Below, one piece after another: positions 56,573 to 64,000 of a stretch of 64,000 bases of DNA. This DNA is from Lanius collurio. Lineage: Eukaryota; Chordata; Aves; Passeriformes; Laniidae. Where the stretch lies: positions 15,650,714 to 15,714,713 of the forward strand of contig JACBWW010000008.1 in assembly GCA_020086605.1 (NCBI GenBank), in the 5' to 3' direction. The notes under the pieces were generated by a model. That model was not told the origin of the DNA and made no database searches. It saw only the letters and a list, made by a program, of their open reading frames with translations. A program made the translations under genes and the position numbers. Numbering within the stretch: the first letter of the stretch is position 1; each line of letters opens with the position of its first letter.

Positions 56573-57396
56573 TCAGACCATAAATGCTTCAGGCTTAGGA
56601 AAAGCCAACTTTGTTAAGCCTCTATTTTGCTTGTTTTGTGCCAGCTTTTTAGCCAGAAGAAGAAACATTTTTCAGATGTTCTCCCAAGATAATAAATAAG
56701 CGAGTAATCAAGGTAGTTTCACAGTCAGAAGCATATCATAATTTACCAGGACACCTGGTATGTCTCAAAATGGCACACGGGGTACTAGTGTACAAAGTTA
56801 CAAACTTCTATACCTTTTTTCTTTTCCTTGTGATAGGGACATATACTTAACTAAAAGGACCACCACGGCACAAAAAATGACCGTGATGCGAAAGCTTGCC
56901 TGTCTTTCGCCCACTGATGGCACAACCCTTTAACTTTCACTCAGCATTTACTACTTCCAAGCCTTTTTCCCCCCTCCTGACAATAATGAAAATGCTGCAA
57001 AAATAAAAAAAAGGGCCATTTCTGTACTAGCAAATGTCAAGCTAGCCTGTTTTAAAAAAAAGTACATATTCAAACCTGTCCCTTTAAGAACACCGAACAA
57101 AGTAAGTTATCTTGAGTTGTCCATATAAAGAGTATCTGTTCCTAAAAAAAGGTCGAATACTTGAGAGTGAATACTGAAAGTGTCTTCAAGGGGGGAAAAA
57201 AGGAGAAGGGTGGAAAGGCTGGACAAAAGAAAACACCTTATAAATGGAATAATACGCAGCGTCTGGTTTTTAAAAAAACACCAACAATGGCCTCGCAAGG
57301 AGACGCTCAGGAGGTCGCGGGTCCCGACGCCCTCCCAGGGCCCTTCTGCCGGGGAGCAGGAAATGCCGCGCACCTGGAGCGGCCGGCCTGCCTTAC

Positions 57397-57488
57397 CTCT
57401 GAGTCCGCCGGAGCCGGCTGCCTCGCCGCAGGTGGGGCAGCGTGAAGTTGGAAAGGAGCGTCCAAAAACTGGGATCCGACATATCCAT
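57397..57488 (-). CDS. MAST4: MAST4 short isoform, first coding exon (alternative N-terminus)
   Basis: This exon starts at the ATG at 57488 and ends in a donor read as CAGAG|GTAAGG on the minus strand. It encodes 30 codons plus two bases, beginning MDMSDPSFWTLLSNF and ending in an arginine-rich segment (LRRGSRLRRTQ). I recognise this N-terminus from the shorter vertebrate MAST4 isoform. The phase is 2: the trailing AG joins the first base of the next exon (28961) to form Ser, giving [13 protein letters not shown], which matches the family. The start context is good (G at -3, G at +4), and a second in-frame ATG lies two codons on. The exon sits in a CpG island, as expected of a first exon. MAST4 is a large AGC-type Ser/Thr kinase with a DUF1908 region and a PDZ domain, linked to microtubules. 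No signal peptide or membrane segment is seen. Confidence 0.9.
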
Positions 57489-57506
57489 TTCTCCGCGTTG
57501 GAAAGC

Positions 57507-57524
57507 TTAAAAACTCAGTGCCAT
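57507..57524 (-). CDS. Minimal uORF (MALSF-stop) upstream of the MAST4 start
   Basis: On the minus strand an ATG at 57524 lies in the context TACCATGG (A at -3, G at +4), stronger than that of the main start. It reads ATG GCA CTG AGT TTT TAA, five codons and a stop. The stop ends 18 nt before the MAST4 ATG at 57488. If the transcript start lies upstream of 57524, as the CCAAT and GC boxes suggest, ribosomes would meet this uORF first and would have to reinitiate or leak past it. Translation control is inference; the sequence and context are directly seen. Confidence 0.6.
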   Translation of the reverse strand: MALSF

Positions 57525-57674
57525 GGTACGAGGAGGAAGAGGAGGAAGGGACAGCAGTCCTGGGAGAGAGAGAGAGAGGGAAGCCAAGCAGCCTCCGAGG
57601 GGGCGGAAGGAGAGCAGAAATAGGAGCAACTCGAACCGACAGAAACTTTTCCGTGCGGCTGCTCGGCGGGTGCC

Positions 57675-57693
57675 GCCCCGCCCCCGCCATTGG
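57675..57693 (-). promoter_or_regulatory. MAST4: CCAAT box and GC box of the MAST4 short-isoform promoter
   Basis: Read on the minus strand, CCAAT (57693-57689) is followed by GGGGGCGGGGC (57685-57675), an Sp1/KLF-type GC box. No TATA box is evident between here and the ATG. This is the layout of a CpG-island promoter. Transcription probably starts somewhere in 57540-57660, giving a 5' UTR that includes a CT-rich run (57562-57580). The exact start cannot be placed from sequence. Confidence 0.6.
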
Positions 57694-57727
57694 CGGCCGC
57701 GCAGAGGCCGCGCCACTCCGCCCGCCC

Positions 57728-57824
57728 NNNNNNNNNNNNNNNNNNNNNNNNNNNNNNNNNNNNNNNNNNNNNNNNNNNNNNNNNNNNNNNNNNNNNNNNN
57801 NNNNNNNNNNNNNNNNNNNNNNNN
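57728..57824. other. Assembly gap (97 N)
   Basis: A run of Ns interrupts the CpG island. The right flank is a GC-rich 60-bp tandem repeat, so the gap probably reflects failure to sequence or assemble more of that repeat. The true length may differ from 97 bp. Confidence 0.97.
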
Positions 57825-57934
57825 CGGGCACAGCCCCCGCGGGCCGGCCGGGCACAGCAGAGCCCCCCGCGGGTCAGCCGGCACCGGGCACAGCCCCCGC
57901 GGGCCGGCCGGGCACAGCAGAGCCCCCCGCGGGT
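57825..57934. repeat. 60-bp GC-rich tandem repeat next to the gap
   Basis: A unit starting CGGGCACAGCCCCCGCGGGC at 57825 recurs at 57885 with period 60. The first 50 bases of the second copy (57885-57934) are identical to 57825-57874, then the copies diverge. Each unit also holds a shorter internal repeat (CGGGCACAGC twice). More copies may be hidden in the adjoining gap. It lies about 340-450 bp upstream of the MAST4 ATG. Confidence 0.9.
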
Positions 57935-60024
57935 TGGAGCCGCCCGCCGGACGCGCTCGGACCTGCTGGGAACTGTAAACTAAGGACGGACCAGTACGCT
58001 GTGCAGTGCATAGAGTACGTGTGCCCCTGCCGTGGCTTCTGCCTCTCCTGGGAGAACTGATGGTACAGGTACTTAATTACCGCTTGTCACACTGGCTACC
58101 TGCCACTCCAGACATCAGGCCTTTGCCACGGAAAGCTGGGACACCTGCCTCCCTCCATTGCTAGCTACCTCTTTTGAGAAAGCTACCCTGAAGCACAGGC
58201 TGGCAAAAGAAGAGTTCAGAAAGGCTCCGAGTACCTTTCCTACTCATAATAATGACCTAATCCCTCAGGTACTTTGACTCATTTCCTCCCCTTCCTCCTT
58301 TCAACTTTCTTGGTTTGCTTCCCTCTTTGCCCTTCCCCAGCTGCCTCCCAGATCAGCTGGTTTGCTTTCTTGACTCCCACCACCCAACATTCCGCCTTCA
58401 CTCCTCGTTTTAGCCTCACTGCTGACTACTGTCCTCAGTCTTTTCATACCTAATTCCAGCACCACTCTCGAGCTCTCTCCTCTCTCCCTTTGCAGCTGTC
58501 TAGACTAGCAATTTTCCTCACAGCTCTGCAGTATGCAAATAAATGTGTTCCTAAAATTACTACTCTAGTACTTCGTCATTCTGTCATGTCTTAACTCCAG
58601 CTGCTGAAAGCAATGATGGTCAGGTATAGAAAAGATAGTATGGATTCAAAAACTAGAAAGTTTCTTTTAATGTACTTAAAAATTTCCGCTTGCCATTTTG
58701 TTTATCTGAGGGTCACAGAGCAGAGCTGGAAGGGCTCACATGACACTTGGGATGAGACAGCACTCATTAGACAGCTCTCACTCCAGTTAGCACCAAAGGC
58801 TTTAATATAAATTCCCAGTAGATACCAAAGTAAATGTCAGTTTAACATTGATCAAACATAAAAGAATCATCAAACACTTCTTTAAAGACATCTTAATTTT
58901 AGAAGAGGCCATTTCCATGTAAAAAGGTAAAACAGCCTCGTCTCAGGTCAGATTTTCTTGTTACAAGGAAGGCTGAAATAGCTGCAGAACTGGTACGTGG
59001 GCTGCTGTCCATTTGTGCCCCACAGGAGGGCACTTCCCAGCATGACTGCTCTTTTTATACCTCTCCATTTAGACTGAGTATTCACATCTACTGCAGCTAG
59101 TAAAAGAAAAACTCTCATCCATTTATTTTCACTTTGAGGCATGCCTGAGCATACTGAGCATGAAGTTTTAAAGGTTCACATGAGGGCAAGCATGGCTGGC
59201 AACACTCCTTCCTTAAATCTGCTTAAGAAGGAAATTCTCAAAGCTCTATAGAAGTACCAAGTACACCACCTCCTCCATGCACTCCGTAGCTGCATCTTCT
59301 CTGCTACATACGCAAGTTTTTGCCTGTAATCAGCGTGTTTGGAGAAAGAACTGAACACGATCATGAAAACAGGAAATTACACATAACTGATAACTGAACA
59401 TCACTAGCTAAATATTAAAAACAACAAAGTCTTCCACCTATCACACAGGAGAAGTTTCAGTGTCCTGACTGCCCTGCAAGTTCTCCCCTCGCCTCATTAC
59501 TCTACCTAAGAGGCAGTTAAGAGTAACAAAAGCAGTTCAGTTTCTATAACTCAGTCAAGCACATCATTTGTGGAGTGATCATGGAACATGGAGGTCAAAC
59601 TTTATTTCACATTAAGGCCACAAATTACCAATCTTCTCTGTTCCAAGCCTGGGACAGTAATTGAACTCATGATTTGTTTGTGAAAATCTCTACCACTTTA
59701 TCAATATGATGAGAAGCCTCCAATTCTGAAATGTACCCTAAAAGCTTTTAAAAATTAAGCAAGACTAGCCTATCATAATGTTGGCAATGACCCACCAGTA
59801 AAAAAGGTGATTGCTGCATGAAAGTTAACAAACTCTGGCAGAAGAAAAGTTTAACCCCTCTGTGTACAACCAGACAAGATTATACCAAAAGCCATTACAA
59901 TGATTTCACTATCTGAAAAGCCGGATTTTTGCAAAAGTGGAAAGTATAAAAAATAGGATAAAAGAAAGTATAAATTCTAGGCAACTGTTTCTGTCCACAT
60001 ATACAGCAACAGAGGGTATCATAA

Positions 60025-60444
60025 TGTCATGGTTTTAGGAATGGTGTTCCCCAATTTAGCACTCCCACTGAGACTCTACAAAACATATGGTGCTCACTTC
60101 CCTCTCCCCCTACATGCCCCTGCAGCAGGATGGAGAATAGAATCAGAGACACAAAGCATAAAGATCACACGTTCAAATAATAACAATTTATTGGAAACAA
60201 AACTAAAAAATGAACAGTAACAGCAACAATGATAAAAGAGGGTACAAAAAATGAATGATTCACATGCCAGTTCTCACAACCCCAAGAATACCTGAATACT
60301 TCCTCCACCATGCTACCCAACCTAAAAGAGAGCCTTTTCCCCCATCCCCAGAACGTCACACGAGGTGGTATAGAATAACCTCCATGTCCTAGCCATGCCC
60401 CCTTCTGACTACTGCAAAATTTAACCCTGGCCAGAACCAGGACA
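60025..60444 (-). mobile_element. Solo LTR, avian ERV (TGTCATGG...CCAGGACA)
   Basis: A 420-bp element bounded by TG (60025) and CA (60444), read on the minus strand as TGTCCTGGTTCTGGCCAGGG at its start. Its order of blocks fits a common avian LTR related to the ERVL-like one at 24.3 kb: CGTGTGACG-type middle, AATAAA (minus strand, opposite TTTATT at 60188-60193), then a GGATGGAG block and GAACACCATTCC near the end. No convincing target-site duplication is seen. It lies in the same orientation as MAST4, about 2.5 kb upstream of its short promoter. Confidence 0.75.
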
Positions 60445-63400
60445 CAATCACATCAATCAGTGGTGAAGACTGTTCACTTCAAACAGTGGTTTGATGGTCA
60501 AATCCCTTGCAATTCTCTCTCTAGATCCAGCACAGACTATTCACAAGCAATAGTTCCCCAAATTCCATGACCTGTAGATTCAAACATAACTTCACCTTAG
60601 CTTTCTGTGCACAATTACATGCATGCACAGTCCTGCTAATCAGTCATGCTGTTTGCAGCATGGGCTTGAAAGCAAAGAGACTTGGATAATTATTTTTCTG
60701 AAGTGCTTGCTGGACATATGCATATTAAGGCACTACAGAGACTTTGACAATGGCATAAATATGAACGGAGTAGCTGTAAGAAGTCCAGCATCATCCTACA
60801 ACAACCCTAGACAAATTACATGCTTCATAAAGCAAAGCACAGGCCTTATCCTTTAAGAGAACAACATGCAAAGGTGGTGAAGACTTCGCAATGCCTGTCA
60901 ATAAACAACATCACTTCCAAAGCGGTGCCTGCAGTTTGTGACTTTCCATGACACAGAAATGCCTGATTTCAGAGCCAACACCTCAAGGGAGAGCAAGGTT
61001 TTGCATCTTATTAGTACTATACAGATGCTAAGAGGACATCTTCTCTCCCAAATTAGTGAGCTGAATCAGCTCAATGAAGGACATCCCAGGACCAGACCCA
61101 GTACAAGGGACGCAGACAGAATGAATGGTCACATGGAGAAGCAGGGGCATCAGGACCACTTCTTTTGCACTGGCTGTCCCTAAAATTAAAGCTTCTTTCA
61201 CTATCAATACTGATAATGCTGCTCATCCTATAAAACACAGGTTCAACAGATGTATTTTGTCATGTTCCTTCAGCCACTGCAATTTACTTGCCTCTGCCAT
61301 GTAGAGAAGGACAAAAACATTGAACAATAAAGATGATTATGTCTTAAAAGTATCAAAACCTGAAATAATTAGGAACGGATCTATGTCATACTGATAAATG
61401 CATAGTTGACAATTACCTACAGCTTTCCCTGCAACAAAATGTTATTGGTATGTTTAGCAACTTTCCCCCACTATCCAACTAAAACAGAATTCTGCACTTG
61501 TCAAAAAGAAATAAAATAACAAAGTTAAGAACCTGCAAACATGTCCTTAACAGCATATGTTGCTTCAGTTATTGTCTATACAGCCACTTGCAAAACAACA
61601 AGCAACTCAAACTCATCTCTTAGGAGAGGCATTACTATAGAACTTGGGTGGTGACTTTTATTTATCACGAAGACTTACATAAGATAGCACGTAACAAAAC
61701 AAGTGATAAGGATCATTAAGTTTTCCCTTTTATATTCACTTGAAGATAAAAAACATCACATCATTCAAGCCAGAAAAGGTGCCTAGATCTACCCTTGCTT
61801 TGAAGATTACATTTCCAAAAGCAAACATACAAAAGGCATCCTTAGAAAAGCCTCATTCAATATAAAAGAGAAAAAAAAATTAAAAATGTCGACATTTACT
61901 TCAGTAATTAACATCAATAAAAATTCTTCCCCAGTAACTTTTTAATTGTATGACACTGATTACTGATTTCAAGTACCGCCATGAAATACTACTTAGGAAG
62001 TTGAAAGTGCATCTTTAAAATCACAATGCCATACCAATACTAAATCAGTATTTTGAAGATAATATTCCCATGCAAAAATTATCTACCATCTTCATGCTGA
62101 TAATTACACTAATAAACAATGGAATTTTTTAAAAAATATGCAAATCTTGAGAAGTCACTGCCCAAGGGCATTAAAGAATGCTCAAGTCTCATCAATTTTA
62201 TAGAAAGATGTACATTGAATGCAGTTCACCAGCAACAATACAGAAAATAAAGAGTTCCTTAAAGATAGTAAGACTAGTAAAATCTTAAAAGCATACGCCT
62301 CATACTGAAAAAGATGAGTAAATTTGTGAACCAGGAAAGAAAAAAAGTTTCCTTAAGGCTCCTTCTCTGTTTTCATGGGCTAGGAAGATTATGAAATCAC
62401 ATCTTTTAGCAAAAAAGAAATGCTTCTCATTTCATCAACACCTTAGAAGAACAATAGATTAGAACTGAGCTAGCACATCCCTTGAGAGGAGTTTGTTTTG
62501 GTTTAGTTGACTCTTTTTGGTTAGATAATTATTATCCAATGAGTAACAAAGGAACCGGTGAAGTTGCTCATTCAATTGTTGCTATTTTCAAAGCGTCTTG
62601 GAATAGCTGTAAGTTTTACAACGGTGTAACTAAGCTGTCATAGCACTCCTTTAAAAGGACAAACAGGATATTGCTGCTGCCAGTACTGAGTTGAGGTATG
62701 GTAACTTACTTAGTGTCACATGAAACAGTCTGCCCAAAAAGTGTTTCAAGTGAGAGTTGAAGTCTGGTCAATAACCATCTCAGCTGACAATACATCAAGA
62801 CATTTGTAAAATATTCCACCTATCACCTAACAATGTTGTAATAGGTTCACTATTGCAGCAGAAAAATTTATGCGTAAGGGAAACATTAAAACTCATCTAT
62901 AGAGTTGAAAAAGTAACTGCACATTAAACATTTCTAATAGATTATACAGGATTATGTTCTTCATTTAACACAAGTAAATACTGCTATCAATGAGCTGGAA
63001 AGAAATACGATACCCTTTCTAGCAAACAAGACATAAGAGGTAAGTAACCACAGGAACAAGGTAATTTATCATTGGATAAAGCAGCCTTATTTGAACAACA
63101 TGCATTATAGCCTTGCTAGCCAAGAAGTCATATCCAAGGACAAAAACATACCCCGGTCATAATATACATACGTATTGCAAAATCTGGAAGGCAGATTATC
63201 AGGCAAACAATTTAGGTACTATCATAGATAAATAGCTAAGTAAGAGCTTTTTATGCGATGTATAGATGAAAGAATAAATGTCCCTCAGTTCTACAAGCAG
63301 GAAAATCTCTCATAGGAGCAAGGAAATGATACAACTGAGCACTGAGGGATTAAAATGCAGCTAGTTGTGGCATTTCCCAAAGGCTGCAAAAAAGTCACGA

Positions 63401-63887
63401 GTTCAAGGAAAAAAAAATTATAATCTGAACTACAGTGTGCATCTTGAAAAAAATTTATTTATTTCACTTGGTCAAGTCTATCAGAGAACCTTGGACATTC
63501 AGTATGTGTTTCCCCAGCAGGAAGAGATTTTCATGAGGAAACAAGAGTGTAAGAACAGCAAACTCCATCCCATCTTCCCCTCACACAGAGTCAGAGGGTT
63601 CAATCTGCAGGAGTCAGAAAAAAAATCAGTTTTAAATTGTTTTCTCTAATCCATTGTAACACAGGGATTTTCCATTAGTGTAAATTCTGTATGTTATATG
63701 CCTCTCTAACAAAAAAAATAATCACACTTTAGACAAGCACTAGAGGATGGATTAAAAAAACCCAAAGCTCTAGACAAAGTCTACAGCCTATTTTATAATA
63801 GATTTTCAAACTAAAAGATCTCACTCAGTCCCTAAGATGTACTAATTAATTATTATTACTACACTTAATTACAATAATTGAAATCTT

Positions 63888-63901
63888 GCTCCCCCTAGTG
63901 G
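63888..63901 (-). promoter_or_regulatory. CTCF-like motif
   Basis: GCTCCCCCTAGTGG on the plus strand is the reverse complement of CCACTAGGGGGAGC, very close to the established vertebrate CTCF core CCACNAGGGGGCGC. A weaker related sequence (CCTTCTAGTGACC) lies about 20 bp to the right. Occupancy cannot be judged from sequence. Confidence 0.5.
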
Positions 63902-64000
63902 TAGATGCTGATCATTAGTACCTTCTAGTGACCGCACAGGATTTTCACTGTGGGACGTTCAGTGTAAAAATAAGTTGAAGAAATCACAGTACGGAATATT

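Larger units (their letters stand above)
28962..57396 (-). other. MAST4: MAST4 first intron (short isoform), 28.4 kb
   Basis: The intron has a GTAAGG donor at the CpG island and a CCGCAG acceptor at exon 2. Recognisable contents are simple A/C-rich repeats near 36160-36345 and 50997-51100, an ancient amniote repeat relic near 46285-46490, and a CR1 at 51768-52565. A single ambiguous base lies at 50914. Moderately GC-rich unassigned stretches lie at 36640-37060 and 44690-44950. Possible regulatory stretches at 33040-33260, 38920-38955 and 39530-39720 are discussed in findings. Other open frames look like chance. Confidence 0.9.
57280..57960. promoter_or_regulatory. MAST4: CpG island spanning the MAST4 alternative promoter
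   Basis: This stretch is strikingly GC- and CpG-rich against AT-rich surroundings. It covers the first coding exon, its donor, the 5' UTR, the CCAAT/GC-box core and the far side of an assembly gap. It marks the promoter of the MDMSDP isoform. Long open frames through it on both strands arise from GC richness and the run of Ns, and are not taken as genes. A divergent transcript from the right-hand side (57.95-58.1 kb) is possible but unsupported. Confidence 0.8.
57935..64000. other. Region upstream of the MAST4 short-isoform promoter
   Basis: About 6 kb with no supported gene. It is probably intronic to the longer MAST4 isoform, whose 5' exons I could not find here (I looked for segments like ELSLPRRGSF and RMRSQALGQSAPS). 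It contains one solo LTR (60025-60444) and a CTCF-like site (63888-63901). 58.1-58.5 kb is C/T-rich without recognisable content. Confidence 0.65.

Noticed and set aside
57180..58060. Long plus-strand and minus-strand open frames through the CpG island and gap
   Set aside because: They owe their length to GC-rich composition, the run of Ns and a 60-bp repeat (divisible by three). They lie opposite or out of frame with the supported MAST4 first exon and resemble no protein.
58000..58070. First exon of a divergent transcript with donor CAG|GTACTT
   Set aside because: A donor-like sequence in a plausible place, but no further exon or start evidence can be seen.

Overview
The window is vertebrate nuclear DNA, almost certainly from a bird. 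It is AT-rich and intron-dominated, carries CR1 LINEs with the typical 8-bp-type 3' ends (ATTCTGTG-like), and holds several solitary LTRs of avian endogenous retrovirus type. One protein-coding gene can be supported: the 5' part of MAST4 (microtubule-associated serine/threonine kinase 4), on the minus strand. I reassembled seven coding exons from splice sites, phase and protein similarity: 57488-57397 (first), 28961-28873, 16607-16538, 12802-12724, 6730-6573, 2472-2397 and 937-728. Together they give 774 nt, an uninterrupted 258 codons, and every junction is GT-AG with matching phase. The kinase and PDZ domains lie beyond the left edge of the window. In chicken MAST4 should be on chromosome Z by synteny; this is background knowledge and is not visible here.

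Layout, in gene order from right to left. 58-64 kb is upstream of the short-isoform promoter. It is probably an intron of the longer MAST4 isoform, with one solo LTR (60025-60444) and a CTCF-like motif near 63.9 kb. 57.3-57.95 kb is a CpG island interrupted by a 97-bp assembly gap next to a 60-bp GC-rich tandem repeat; it holds a CCAAT box, a GC box, a minimal uORF in an optimal Kozak context, and first coding exon MDMSDP.... A 28.4-kb first intron follows (5'-truncated CR1 at 51.8-52.6 kb, an ancient amniote repeat relic at 46.3 kb, several A/C-rich simple repeats). Then come exon 2 and a 12.3-kb intron with two antisense LTRs, exon 3 and a 3.7-kb intron, exon 4 and a 6-kb intron with one clear and one doubtful LTR, and exon 5 and a 4.1-kb intron largely filled by an old antisense CR1. 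Exon 6 is followed by a 1.5-kb intron with two short tandem repeats, and exon 7 opens the DUF1908 pre-kinase domain.

I found no evidence of a previously undescribed gene system. Nearly all open frames listed by a simple six-frame scan are chance frames in introns or repeats. The observations most worth a second look are the alternative MAST4 promoter with its uORF, the minisatellite at the promoter gap, the antisense orientation of the intronic LTRs, an inverted LTR tip, a nested hairpin, and the CTCF-like site.
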